Assembly (NCBI GenBank): GCA_963843565.1
Contig: CAWJKY010000003.1
Span: forward strand, 620,001-684,000
DNA: 64,000 nt
Reading direction: 5' to 3'
Source of the DNA: DASZQY01 sp963843565
GTDB lineage: Bacteria > Pseudomonadota > Alphaproteobacteria > Rhizobiales > Kaistiaceae
Every line of letters begins with the position of its first letter. Positions within the stretch are counted from its first letter, which is position 1. The notes beneath the pieces are model-generated. The model was not told where the DNA came from, did no database searches, and saw only the letters and a program-made list of their open reading frames with translations. The position numbers were made by a program, and so were the translations under genes. Below, piece by piece: positions 1 through 8,291 of this stretch.

Positions 1-261
1 GTGCACATGGCGTGCGCCCTGCCCGAGGTCGAGTGGCTCGAGTACTCGTTCCAGTGTTTCGACCATCTTGTGGAGCAACCGGTCGAAATCCGCGACGGAT
101 GGGTCTATGCGCCCGACCGTCCCGGCCACGGGCTGATCCTGGCGGACGCCGCGCGCAGCGAATGGTCCCGGCCCGAAGTGAAGGCGAGAGAAGATCTCGG
201 CCCGCCGCCCTTCAATCCCCGTGTCGCGCATACGCCGAAGCTCGCGGTCACGCGTGGATGA
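1..261 (+). CDS. Enolase-superfamily (mandelate racemase-like) protein, C-terminal fragment
   Basis: Only the last 86 codons are inside the window; the gene begins upstream. The visible end carries the C-terminal barrel segment and capping tail of mandelate-racemase/muconate-lactonizing enzymes: a stretch around VEWLEYSF, then a beta-hairpin leading to PGHGLILAD near residues 41-49, where family members usually have a P-G-x-G turn. Most such enzymes are Mg-dependent sugar-acid dehydratases or epimerases. The substrate cannot be told from this fragment. It ends 38 bases before an ABC sugar-binding protein on the same strand, so a sugar-acid pathway enzyme co-transcribed with the importer is the natural reading. 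Confidence 0.6.
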   Translation: MHMACALPEVEWLEYSFQCFDHLVEQPVEIRDGWVYAPDRPGHGLILADAARSEWSRPEVKAREDLGPPPFNPRVAHTPKLAVTRG

Positions 262-299
262 GGGCAACCGACAAGACAATTGATGGGAGGAACCTAACC

Positions 300-1595
300 A
301 TGATGAGACCAATAGTGACGAGTCTGGTAGCCGCCGCAGCGGCAACCGTCCTGGCGTTCGGTGCGGCGCCTGCATTCGCCGCAAAGGTGACGCTGAGCTA
401 TCAAGTCGATGCGAACTGGATCAAGGATGCCGAGCGGACCCTCGCCAAGAAGTTCGAGGATGAAACCGGTATTGCCATCGACTTCCAGATCGTGCCGGCG
501 GATCAGTACTTCAATGTGCTGAAGACAAAGCTCAACTCGGGCGAGGCGCCCGACCTGTTCGGTGGCCAGAGCGGCGTCACCGACCTGACGCTTAACTACA
601 ACGTCGAAAAGAACGCCGTCGACCTGTCGAACGAACCATGGGCCAAGCTCGAGGACCCGCTCGTCGCCGCCCAGTCGACCGTCAACGGCAAGCTCTACGG
701 GCTGACCTATTGGGACACGCTCGGCTACGTATGGGTCGTCAACTACAACAAGGCGATCTTCAAGAAGTACGGCCTCACGCCGCCCAAGAACTACGCCGAG
801 TTCAAGGCCCTGTGCCAGAAGCTTCTCGACAACGGCATCCAGCCGCTCTACGAGCCGATTTCGGACGGCTGGCACCATGTGCTGTGGTTCCCCGAGCTGG
901 GGCCGCGTTTCGAGCAGAACCAGCCGGGCCTTGCCGACGAACTGAACGCCAACAAGACCAAGTTCGCCGACAGCAAGCTGATGTTGACCGACTTGACTCA
1001 GCTCAAGGAGATGTTCGACTTGGGCTTCTTCGGCCCCAACGCCCTCTCCGACACATTCGCCGATCGCACCAAGGCGATGTCGGAGGGCAAGATCGCCATG
1101 TTCATGGCGCAGAGCGCGTTTCCGCAGGACCTGCACCACGACTATCCCAACATCAGCGCCGACGATTATGGGGCGTTCGTGATGCCGCTGGCGGACAACC
1201 AGCTCCTCAATATCAATCCCGCCGGCCCGACCCACTTCATCTATTCGGGTTCGCAGCACATTGCCGAAGCCAAGCAGTACCTGGACTTCCTGACCCGGCC
1301 TGAGAACCTGCAGTTCTACCTCGACAACGAACCGCAGTTCTTCACCCTTCCGTTCCCGGGCGTGAAGAGCAAGTTCACCCCCGAGCTGCAGGCGTTCATG
1401 GACGCCCACAAGGATATGCGCGGGGTCGTCTACCAGACCGAAGTGAACTACGTGAATCCGCAGTGGATGGACATCGGCAAGGATATTACCGCGATGTTCA
1501 CCGGCGCCGAGACACCGGCCGACGTGCTTGCCAACATCGACAAGCGCCGTGCGGACCTCGCGGAGGCGGCCAAGGATCCGGGCTGGTTGAAGTAG
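300..1595 (+). CDS. ABC transporter extracellular sugar-binding protein (family 1)
   Basis: This 431-residue protein is the periplasmic solute receptor of a carbohydrate ABC importer (CUT1 type). An ATG at 300, with GGGAGGA 10 bases upstream, starts a classical Sec signal peptide (two Met, Arg, a hydrophobic core, then a PAFA-A-like cleavage site near residue 26). The mature part has the SBP_bac_1 pattern: a lobe with FEDETGI near residue 55, then YGLTYWDT and NKAIFKKYGL in the hinge and ligand region, and TKAMSEGKIAMFM near 260-275. The reading frame is open further upstream, but that part has no signal peptide and overlaps the preceding gene. Two permease genes follow. The sugar is unknown. 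Confidence 0.88.
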   Translation: MMRPIVTSLVAAAAATVLAFGAAPAFAAKVTLSYQVDANWIKDAERTLAKKFEDETGIAIDFQIVPADQYFNVLKTKLNSGEAPDLFGGQSGVTDLTLNYNVEKNAVDLSNEPWAKLEDPLVAAQSTVNGKLYGLTYWDTLGYVWVVNYNKAIFKKYGLTPPKNYAEFKALCQKLLDNGIQPLYEPISDGWHHVLWFPELGPRFEQNQPGLADELNANKTKFADSKLMLTDLTQLKEMFDLGFFGPNALSDTFADRTKAMSEGKIAMFMAQSAFPQDLHHDYPNISADDYGAFVMPLADNQLLNINPAGPTHFIYSGSQHIAEAKQYLDFLTRPENLQFYLDNEPQFFTLPFPGVKSKFTPELQAFMDAHKDMRGVVYQTEVNYVNPQWMDIGKDITAMFTGAETPADVLANIDKRRADLAEAAKDPGWLK

Positions 1596-1635
1596 ACCCT
1601 GCCTGAACCCGGCGTTCGACTGGGTACGCCAAATA

Positions 1636-1667
1636 CGGACCCTGGCCTCAGGACGGGCCAGGGTCCG
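1636..1667 (+). terminator. Perfect 12-bp hairpin between binding-protein and permease genes
   Basis: CGGACCCTGGCC is followed by an 8-base loop and its exact complement. No T-run follows, so it is unlikely to be a full Rho-independent terminator. Its position between a solute-binding-protein gene and its permease genes fits a known role for such stems: protecting the upstream mRNA or attenuating transcription so that the binding protein outnumbers the membrane subunits. Confidence 0.5.
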
Positions 1668-1690
1668 CCTTGCACAGCGGAACTCACAGA

Positions 1691-2569
1691 ATGAAAGTCG
1701 GCAGTCGCTATCCGCTCTACTTTGCAGTCCCGGCGCTCCTCCTCTACGGCACGTTCTTCATCGTTCCCAGCCTGAGCGGCATTGTCTATGCGTTCACCGA
1801 CTGGAGCAGCTATTCGGACGAGGTACACTTTGTCGGTCTCAAGAATTTCGTGAAGCTGTTCACGCCGGGCGAATATTATCTCGGCTATTTCGGAAACACC
1901 TTCATCTTCACCGGCGTCACGATCGTCCTCAAGACAGCCGTCGGGCTCGGGCTGGCGCTGCTGCTAAACGAAGGCGTCAAGAGACTGGTCAACATCTACC
2001 GGGTGTTGATCTACGTGCCCACCGTCCTGCCGTTTATCGTGGTCGGGCTCATATTCAGGTCGATCCTCAATCCCGCGACCGGACTTCTCAATTCGTCTCT
2101 CCGCGCCGTCGGGCTCAACGTCTTCGCCATGCACTGGCTGGTCGACCCGCACCTGGCGCTCTACTCGGTGATCTTCGTCGATAGCTGGAAAGGCGTCGGC
2201 TACATCATGGTCATACTGCTGGCCGGGCTGCAGACGATTCCGAAAGACTATTACGAGGCGGCCGAGATGGACGGCGCCAATGCGTGGTGGCGCTTCCGCT
2301 CCGTCACGTTACCGCTCCTCATGCCGGCCATCGTCATCGTCACCGTGCTGAACGTTCTCTATGGGCTCAGGGTCTTCGACATCATCTATGCGATGACCAA
2401 CGGCGGGCCCGGATACGCCACCGAGGTGCTCCAGACCGGAATATTCAAGGCCTTTTCCCAGGGGCAGTACGGCCTCGGCACCGCACTCAACAGCGTGCTG
2501 TTCATCCTCCTGATCGCGGCCGGCTATGGCGTGATCCGGCTGCTCGATCGTCAACCCGCGGGAGACTAG
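1691..2569 (+). CDS. Carbohydrate ABC transporter permease, MalF/UgpA-like
   Basis: A 292-residue inner-membrane permease with about six transmembrane helices. The start at ATG 1691 is preferred over an in-frame TTG 21 bases upstream because the protein then begins with the usual short basic N-terminus followed by YPLYFAVPALLLYG. The cytoplasmic EAA loop that docks the ATPase is visible near residues 190-215 (YYEAAEMDGANAWWRF, then LPLL), and the MTNGGPGYAT motif near 235 is typical of the MalF/UgpA class. It follows the binding protein after a hairpin and is followed four bases later by the second permease. Confidence 0.9.
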   Translation: MKVGSRYPLYFAVPALLLYGTFFIVPSLSGIVYAFTDWSSYSDEVHFVGLKNFVKLFTPGEYYLGYFGNTFIFTGVTIVLKTAVGLGLALLLNEGVKRLVNIYRVLIYVPTVLPFIVVGLIFRSILNPATGLLNSSLRAVGLNVFAMHWLVDPHLALYSVIFVDSWKGVGYIMVILLAGLQTIPKDYYEAAEMDGANAWWRFRSVTLPLLMPAIVIVTVLNVLYGLRVFDIIYAMTNGGPGYATEVLQTGIFKAFSQGQYGLGTALNSVLFILLIAAGYGVIRLLDRQPAGD

Positions 2570-2573
2570 CGCC

Positions 2574-3404
2574 GTGTCGGTGAAACCCAGACAGAGCCTG
2601 CGGAGCATTGCGGCCCACCTGCTTGCAATCGCGGCCAGCCTGACCACCACCATCCCGGTGTATCTGGTGTGCGTGAACGCCCTGAAGTCCGAGGCTCAAT
2701 CGAGTTCGATGGGCGTCGACCTGCCGACCGAACTCCATCTCGAAAACTTCGCGACGGTGATCGACCGGGGCAAGCTGGTCATCAGCTTCTTCAACAGCAT
2801 GCTCTACTCGGGCGGCGCGGCAATCCTGGCGACGCTGTTCGCCGCGCTTGCCGCGTTCACCCTGTCGCGGCACCGGACGCGCCTGAATCGCGCCCTGTAT
2901 TTCTTTCTGATCATGGGCATCGCCCTGCCCGTCAATTTCTTCACCCTGACCAAGATGATGCAGGCCACACACCTGATCAACACCAGGCCGGGGATGATCA
3001 TACTCTATGCGACGCTGCAGATTCCCTTCGCCGTTTTCCTGATCTACGGCTTTGTCGCTTCGATCCCGCGCGAACTCGACGAGGCGGCGACGATCGACGG
3101 CTGCGGACCGATCCAGGTCTTCTTCCGGGTCATCTTGCCGCTTCTGACGCCCGTCGTGGTGACCACCGGCATCTTGAGCTTCCTCAATACGTGGAACGAT
3201 TTCATCATGCCGCTCTACTATACCAACAGCACGTCGAACTGGCCGATGACGCTCGCGGTCTATAACTTCTTCGGGCAGTACAAACAGAGCTGGAACCTGG
3301 TGTCTGCCGACATCCTGCTCACGATCCTTCCGGTGCTGATCATCTATCTTGCCGGGCAGCGCTTCATCCTGAGCGGCATGACGAGCGGCGCGGTCAAGGG
3401 ATGA
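2574..3404 (+). CDS. Carbohydrate ABC transporter permease, MalG/UgpE-like
   Basis: A 276-residue partner permease starting at GTG four bases after the previous stop. It has an N-terminal helix, a periplasmic stretch, and then the EAA loop ELDEAATIDGCGPIQVFF near residues 170-187 followed by ILPLLTPV. The C-terminal GAVKG ending is typical of MalG-class permeases. Together with the two upstream genes it forms a CUT1 importer, but no cognate ATPase (MsmK/UgpC type) lies nearby. That subunit must be encoded upstream of the window or supplied by a shared ATPase elsewhere. Confidence 0.9.
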   Translation: MSVKPRQSLRSIAAHLLAIAASLTTTIPVYLVCVNALKSEAQSSSMGVDLPTELHLENFATVIDRGKLVISFFNSMLYSGGAAILATLFAALAAFTLSRHRTRLNRALYFFLIMGIALPVNFFTLTKMMQATHLINTRPGMIILYATLQIPFAVFLIYGFVASIPRELDEAATIDGCGPIQVFFRVILPLLTPVVVTTGILSFLNTWNDFIMPLYYTNSTSNWPMTLAVYNFFGQYKQSWNLVSADILLTILPVLIIYLAGQRFILSGMTSGAVKG

Positions 3405-3447
3405 AGGCGGGGCCGCGACTGACGACCAATGGGATGTCGTGCGCCGG

Positions 3448-4422
3448 TCAGGACGCTGGCGGCGCTGTCAGCGTGTTGACCGGGTAGCGCACCGCGCCGC
3501 CCTTCGCGAAGCGAATGGCCTCCTCGGCCACCTTGCGGTTGAGCTCTTCCGCCGCCTCCTCTGAATACCAGGCCATGTGCGGCGTCACGAGGCAGTTGGC
3601 ATGGGAGAGGAGCGGCGAGTCGGGCGCCAGCGGCTCGCGCGCTACGGCGTCGATCGCCGCGCCACCGACCGCGTCCTGCGCCAGCGCATCCGCGAGGGCG
3701 GCCTCGTCGATGATGCCGCCCCGGGCGGTGTTGATGAGAAAGGCGGTCGGCTTCATGCGGGCGAGTGCATCGGCGCCGAACAGGTTGCGCGTGTCGGCGG
3801 TCAGCGGGCAATGGATGGAGATCACGTCCGATTCCGCCAGCAGCGTGTCGAATGCAACGAACGAGACCTCCGGATGCTCGCGCACGAGATCGGGGTAGCG
3901 CGGGTCGGTGCCGATCACGCGGCAGCCGAGCGCGCTGACCTTGCGGGCGAACACGCCGCCGATGCGGCCAACCCCGACGATGCCGACCGTCAGCACGCCG
4001 ATGCGGCGAACCGGGATCGAACGGCGATAGTCCCAGACGCCGCGGCGGTTCAGCTCGGTCATCAGCGGCAGTTTGCGCACGAGCGCCAGCATGAGGCCCA
4101 GCGCATGGTCGGAAACTTCGTGCATGCCGTAGTCAGGCACGTTGCAGACCTGCACCCCATGCCGGGTCGCCGCTTCCAGGTCGACGTTGTCGACGCCGAC
4201 CCCGTAACGCACGATCAACTTCAGGGTGGGGCTGAGCGCCGCCAAGACCCGCTCGGTAAACGGTGCATACTGGTTCATGACGATGCCGGCCCCGCGGCAT
4301 TGATCGATGACCTCGTCCTCGGTCCGACAGGCCAGGTGCGTGTAGCTGAGGCCGCTTTCGGCAAACAACCTTTCCTCGACGCGCATCGATTCGTGATCGC
4401 AGTCGGATACGACGATCTTCAT
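3448..4422 (-). CDS. D-isomer-specific 2-hydroxyacid dehydrogenase (CtBP/phosphoglycerate dehydrogenase-like)
   Basis: A 324-residue NAD-dependent dehydrogenase that would interconvert a 2-keto acid and a D-2-hydroxy acid. The Rossmann motif GVGRIG lies at about 150-155. The catalytic triad of the family is present: Arg234 in NTARGG, Glu263 in REPLAP and His282 in TPHMAW. The length is normal for the family. Its start lies 19 bases downstream of the zinc alcohol dehydrogenase stop, so the two are probably co-transcribed. Next to sugar importers and a truncated enolase-superfamily gene, a role in sugar-acid or hydroxypyruvate/glyoxylate metabolism is likely. The exact substrate is inferred only. 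Confidence 0.88.
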   Translation of the reverse strand: MKIVVSDCDHESMRVEERLFAESGLSYTHLACRTEDEVIDQCRGAGIVMNQYAPFTERVLAALSPTLKLIVRYGVGVDNVDLEAATRHGVQVCNVPDYGMHEVSDHALGLMLALVRKLPLMTELNRRGVWDYRRSIPVRRIGVLTVGIVGVGRIGGVFARKVSALGCRVIGTDPRYPDLVREHPEVSFVAFDTLLAESDVISIHCPLTADTRNLFGADALARMKPTAFLINTARGGIIDEAALADALAQDAVGGAAIDAVAREPLAPDSPLLSHANCLVTPHMAWYSEEAAEELNRKVAEEAIRFAKGGAVRYPVNTLTAPPAS

Positions 4423-4441
4423 CGCCCGGCCCCCCTTCTGA

Positions 4442-5464
4442 TCAGCAGGTGCAGTCGACGAGCACCTTCGCGGTGGCGACGTCGGGGTTGGCGATGAGGT
4501 CGAACAACGTTTCCGACTGCGTCAGCGGGATGATCTGCGTCACAACCTTCTTCAGGTCCTCGGCGATCGCCTCGGCGTAAGCGACCGTCGTCTCGAACTC
4601 GCGCTTGGTGTAAACGCGCGAGCCGATCAGCGTCTGCTCCTTGAAATTGATGTCGCGCAGGTCGACGGCGTGCGGCGCCTTGTGGATGCCGGTCATGCAG
4701 ATGGTGCCGCCGACGCGTGCCAGCCGAGTCATCTCGAGGGCCGCGCTCTCCGCGCCGCTACACTCGAACACGACGTCGACCCCCTCCCCGTCCGTGGTCG
4801 CAGCGATATGCTCGACGAGATTTGTCGTGCGCACGTCGACCGCCTCGAACCCGAGCGCTGCCGTGAGGGCGAGGCGGCCGGCATCGACGTCGGAAACCAC
4901 GATGCGCGCCGCGCCGCTGTGCTTGAGCACGATTGCCGTCAGCAGCCCGATCGGTCCGGCGCCGATCACTACCGCGGAGTCCAGCAGGTTGAAGCGGGCC
5001 TGATGAAGCGAGCGAACGATGACCGCGAGCGGCTCGACAAGGGCCGCCACCTCGTCGCTCAGCGTGTCCGGCACGCGAAACAGAACGTCCTCGTCGATCC
5101 AGGCGGTCTCGGCCATGCCGCCGGCGACGTCGATCCCGATCAGCTTCAGCGTCCGGCAGACATGGGGATGGCCGGTGCGGCAGGGAAGACACACGCCGCA
5201 CGAGATCAGCGGATAGGCCACCACGCGATCGCCGACCGCAACGCGACCGCTGCCATGTCGGATTTCCTCAACCGTGCCGATGAACTCGTGACCGATGACG
5301 AGCGGCGGCTTGGCGCGCGGGTGTTTGCCTGAGACGATGCTGATATCGGAGCCGCAGACGCCGCAATAATGCATCCGGATCCTCGCTGCGTGCGCGCGAC
5401 TTTCGGGATCCGGAACGTCACGCACCTCGACCTTGTTCGGAGCGACATAGACAAGCGCTTTCAT
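4442..5464 (-). CDS. Zinc-dependent alcohol (polyol/L-idonate/threonine-type) dehydrogenase
   Basis: A 340-residue medium-chain dehydrogenase. Catalytic-zinc ligands are visible as Cys37 in CGVCGSD and His59-Glu60 in GHEFIG. The structural zinc site has four cysteines at 89, 92, 95 and 103. The NAD-binding glycine motif is GAGPIG near 185. Similar proteins oxidise sorbitol, L-idonate, galactitol or L-threonine, and the sequence alone does not decide between these. The reading frame is open far upstream, but the ATG at 5464 is preceded by GGGAGA and gives the canonical MKALVY start. It lies between the LacI-type regulator and the 2-hydroxyacid dehydrogenase on the same strand. Confidence 0.88.
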   Translation of the reverse strand: MKALVYVAPNKVEVRDVPDPESRAHAARIRMHYCGVCGSDISIVSGKHPRAKPPLVIGHEFIGTVEEIRHGSGRVAVGDRVVAYPLISCGVCLPCRTGHPHVCRTLKLIGIDVAGGMAETAWIDEDVLFRVPDTLSDEVAALVEPLAVIVRSLHQARFNLLDSAVVIGAGPIGLLTAIVLKHSGAARIVVSDVDAGRLALTAALGFEAVDVRTTNLVEHIAATTDGEGVDVVFECSGAESAALEMTRLARVGGTICMTGIHKAPHAVDLRDINFKEQTLIGSRVYTKREFETTVAYAEAIAEDLKKVVTQIIPLTQSETLFDLIANPDVATAKVLVDCTC

Positions 5465-5595
5465 CCCGATTCTCCCATCTGCGCGCGACGTTTTGCGGCG
5501 ACGGTTTATCTTACCCTGTTGCCATGGTCGCGGCGATGTTTCGACGCTGCCGAAACACCGTTTTCGCAACCTTTTCGAAGGCGGCCGAACCTGGT

Positions 5596-6639
5596 CTAGG
5601 CGGTCGCGGGCTTGATCGAGCCGCGTTCGATCACCGGCATCGGGACCAGGTGTTCGCCATCGACGGTGCCCGACAGCAGGAGCTCGACGGACAGCTGCCC
5701 CATCTGCTGGTGCGGCAGCGCGACGGTGGTGAGCCCGGGGCGCAGATAGGCGGCGAGTTCGTCGTTGTCGAACGAGACGATCGACACGTCGTCCGGAACC
5801 TTGAGACCGGCATCGCCAAGCGCCTGGTACAGGCCAAAGGCCAGCCGATCGTTCATGCACAGGATCGCGCGGATCGGATCGCGTCCCCGCAGCAGTTTCT
5901 TCGCCAGCCGGTAGCCCTCCTCGGGCTCCCAGTTCCAGCAAGACTCCTCCGCGACAAACTCCAGACGCGACCGCTTCATCTCCGAGCGAATCCCGCTGAT
6001 GCGGCGCGATATGGTCTGCGATCGGAACAGGCCCTCCTCCGCCCGGTCGCTCTGTCCGAGAAGTGCGATGCCGGAGTCGAAGCCGGCCTCGGCCAGGAGA
6101 CGCACGGCGGCACGTCCCCCCGCCAGCTCGTCGGGCAGGACCGACCCGCGGAAGCGCGGGTTGGTGGCGTTCAGCATCACCACCGGAGTGGGAAACGGCA
6201 GGTCGGGAACGAAGACCTCACGGGAGCGCATCGAGGCAAAGATGATTCCGTCCACGCGACGGTCGAGCGCCGCCGCGATCGCTTCAGACTCGCGCGCCGG
6301 TTCGCCGCCCGTCTCCAGAACGAGCATCACCTGACCGGCCTCCTCGGCCGCCTGAAGAGCGCCGCGAATGAGCCCCGTGGCGAAGCGGGTCGTGGCGACC
6401 ACGTCGGAGATGAAGGCGATCGACTGGGTGCGCTCGGTGCGCAGGCTGCGCGCAGCGACGTTCGGCCGATAGCCAAGCTCCGCCGCCGCTTTCATCACCC
6501 GGGCATGGGCTTCCGCCGACAGTCGGGTATCGGGCCGGCCGGTCAGGATCATCGAGGCGGCGGTCCGCGACAGGCCCGCGGCCCGGGCAACGTCTGCCAG
6601 GGTCACCCGCCGCTTTCTCGTCTTGGGAGGAGGCTTCAT
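5596..6639 (-). CDS. LacI-family transcriptional regulator
   Basis: A 347-residue sugar-responsive DNA-binding regulator. The helix-turn-helix is at about residues 11-35 (VTLADVARAAGLSRTAASMIL), followed by the hinge helix RPNVAARSLRT and a periplasmic-binding-protein-like effector domain (AFISDVVATTRFATGLIRGAL through DDVSIVSFDNDELAAYLRPGLTTV). The chosen ATG gives a short basic leader; an in-frame ATG at 6669 is an alternative. Two identical palindromes with the size and symmetry of LacI-family operators lie 1.5 and 3.9 kb away, upstream of the glycosidase gene and the second sugar importer. This protein is the best candidate to bind them, which is an inference. Confidence 0.92.
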   Translation of the reverse strand: MKPPPKTRKRRVTLADVARAAGLSRTAASMILTGRPDTRLSAEAHARVMKAAAELGYRPNVAARSLRTERTQSIAFISDVVATTRFATGLIRGALQAAEEAGQVMLVLETGGEPARESEAIAAALDRRVDGIIFASMRSREVFVPDLPFPTPVVMLNATNPRFRGSVLPDELAGGRAAVRLLAEAGFDSGIALLGQSDRAEEGLFRSQTISRRISGIRSEMKRSRLEFVAEESCWNWEPEEGYRLAKKLLRGRDPIRAILCMNDRLAFGLYQALGDAGLKVPDDVSIVSFDNDELAAYLRPGLTTVALPHQQMGQLSVELLLSGTVDGEHLVPMPVIERGSIKPATA

Positions 6640-6712
6640 TCGCGGACCCGCATCGCGCACGCGCGGCATTCATACCTATCCGGCTGCGGCCGCGCCACGA
6701 CGGTGGCGGCTC

Positions 6713-8128
6713 TCAAGGGAACGGCCGGGCGACGAGGACCCGACCATCCAGACCCGGGTTGGCCGGCGTCTTGACATTGAGTTGGCGTGTGGCGGTGTCG
6801 AAGGTGAGCGTCAGGCGGAATGCCGCCTCGGTGAAGACGAGCTTCACCACCAGCAGCTCGGGCGTCTCCCAGCGCGCGAAGCCGTTGTACGGCTCCGCGT
6901 AGCCCGTCGACACCGGCGAGGACCCGCCGGCCCAGGTGTTGACACCGACGGGAAGCCGGTAGGTGGCGTTGCGGTCGGAGATGTAGAGCGTCAATGCGCT
7001 GGCGTCCGGCTCGACCCGCACGGAAACGATCGGCGCCTGGCCCCCATAGAAGCGCGTCGGCAGGCTGAACGTCTCGCCGAGCACGAACGTGACGCCAGCG
7101 AGTTCGCCAGCACGGGAAGAGGCGGCGTCGCCCGGGCGCGTCGCCGGGAAGGCTGGCGCCGCACCGGCGTTTGCCTGATCCGCAGCGAGCGCCGGCAGCA
7201 CTTTCTCCCACGCGAGGTCGAGAAGGCGCTGGGTGGTCATCGTTCCGGCGGTGGTCACCATCACCGCGTCGACCTTGGGCATGATGAGGCAGAATTGCCC
7301 GAGCAGCCCGTCGGCGCGGTAGCTGTCGTGGCGGCTCCGCCAGAACTGATAGCAGTAGCCCTCGTTCCAGTCGGTGGCGCCGGCGTTGCCCCACGACGCG
7401 ACCTGCTTGCGCGTCGCTTCGTCGATCCACACCTCCGGTACGAGGCGCTGACCGTTCCACAAACCGCGTTGCAGGTAGAGTTGTCCGAAGCGGCCAAGCT
7501 CGGCGGTGGTGAGGTGCAGGCCCCAGCCACCGTTGGTCACGCCTTCCTCGCTCCGCAGCCAGTTGCGCACCTCGATCTCCAGCGGATCGAACAGGCGCGG
7601 ACGCAGGTAATCGCGCAGCTGCCTGCCGGTGACGCGCTCGACCGCGGCGGCCAGCATGTAGGAACTCGGGCTGGAGTACTCGAACCGGCTGCCCGGCTCC
7701 AGGACGAGTTTCTCCGCGAGGTAGCCCGCGATCGACGGCGTCGGTCGCGACGACGGCTGGCCGGGAAAGAACGGATGCTCCGCCGACATCGTCAGCATGT
7801 GCTTGAGGGTGAGCGCGCCAAGGTGCGCATCGACCGGGTCCGGTGCCAGCTCGGGAAAGATATCGACGACCCGCGTGTCGACCGTCAGCAGCCCGTCGGC
7901 GACGGCAAGACCGACCGCCGTCGAGACGAAGCTCTTGGTGACCGAATACATGCGGTGCGGGGTTTCCGCGTCGAACGGCGCCCGATAGGCCTCGGCGACG
8001 AGCTCGCCGTGGTGGAGTAGACGGACCGAGTGCAGGTCGAGGTGTTCGGCGTCCGCCGCTTCGATGAAGTCGGCAACCGCCTGGCGCGGCGTTCGTGTCT
8101 GTGGAACGGGCTGTGACGTGGCGGGCAT
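6713..8128 (-). CDS. Serine hydrolase, beta-lactamase class C/EstB-like
   Basis: A 471-residue penicillin-binding-protein-fold hydrolase. The nucleophile motif S-x-x-K appears as SVTK near residue 60 within MYSVTKSFVSTAVG. The second motif is the FEYSSPSSYMLAA segment, and YRADGLLGQFCLIMPK precedes the C-terminal part. An extra C-terminal beta-rich domain of roughly 130 residues follows. No signal peptide is evident from the ATG at 8128, so it may act in the cytoplasm on sugar esters or amides taken up by the adjacent importers. The frame is open to 8254, but that upstream part runs through the palindromic operator, so the downstream ATG is preferred. The substrate is unknown. Confidence 0.8.
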   Translation of the reverse strand: MPATSQPVPQTRTPRQAVADFIEAADAEHLDLHSVRLLHHGELVAEAYRAPFDAETPHRMYSVTKSFVSTAVGLAVADGLLTVDTRVVDIFPELAPDPVDAHLGALTLKHMLTMSAEHPFFPGQPSSRPTPSIAGYLAEKLVLEPGSRFEYSSPSSYMLAAAVERVTGRQLRDYLRPRLFDPLEIEVRNWLRSEEGVTNGGWGLHLTTAELGRFGQLYLQRGLWNGQRLVPEVWIDEATRKQVASWGNAGATDWNEGYCYQFWRSRHDSYRADGLLGQFCLIMPKVDAVMVTTAGTMTTQRLLDLAWEKVLPALAADQANAGAAPAFPATRPGDAASSRAGELAGVTFVLGETFSLPTRFYGGQAPIVSVRVEPDASALTLYISDRNATYRLPVGVNTWAGGSSPVSTGYAEPYNGFARWETPELLVVKLVFTEAAFRLTLTFDTATRQLNVKTPANPGLDGRVLVARPFP

Positions 8129-8194
8129 GAGGGACTGACACCGTAGGCTGTTGGCGGGTGTGTTCGCCAGAGCGAACCATTGACAATTGCACCG

Positions 8195-8210
8195 GCTAAA
8201 TGCATTTAGC
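8195..8210. promoter_or_regulatory. Palindromic operator, copy 1 (LacI-type candidate)
   Basis: GCTAAATGCATTTAGC is a perfect 16-bp palindrome between the divergent serine hydrolase and glycosidase genes. The same sequence, extended to 18 bp, recurs upstream of the second sugar-binding protein. A consensus -35 box TTGACA sits at 8180-8185 on the plus strand, so a repressor bound here would cover the -10 region. The same intergenic region also holds a second inverted repeat, GTTCGC-CAGA-GCGAAC, at 8162-8177. That the upstream LacI-family protein binds here is inference. Confidence 0.75.
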
Positions 8211-8291
8211 AACCCTCCCGCGAGGATGGGCGCCTGCGGATGCGCGTCGCGCATCGCGCGTTCCGTATCCTCTCACGCGATCGGCGGACGA

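Noticed and set aside
294..1409. Long open frame on the minus strand opposite the first sugar-binding protein
   Set aside because: Its translation has no domain pattern and is biased towards the antisense of a GC3-rich gene. The plus-strand gene has a signal peptide and family motifs.
1960..1976. GCTGCTAAACGAAGG as a third copy of the TGCTAAAT palindrome
   Set aside because: Only one half-site is similar, and it lies inside a permease coding region.
5551..5566. CGAAACACCGTTTTCG upstream of the zinc alcohol dehydrogenase as a LacI operator
   Set aside because: Only five base pairs of each arm match and the sequence is unlike the two perfect palindromes.
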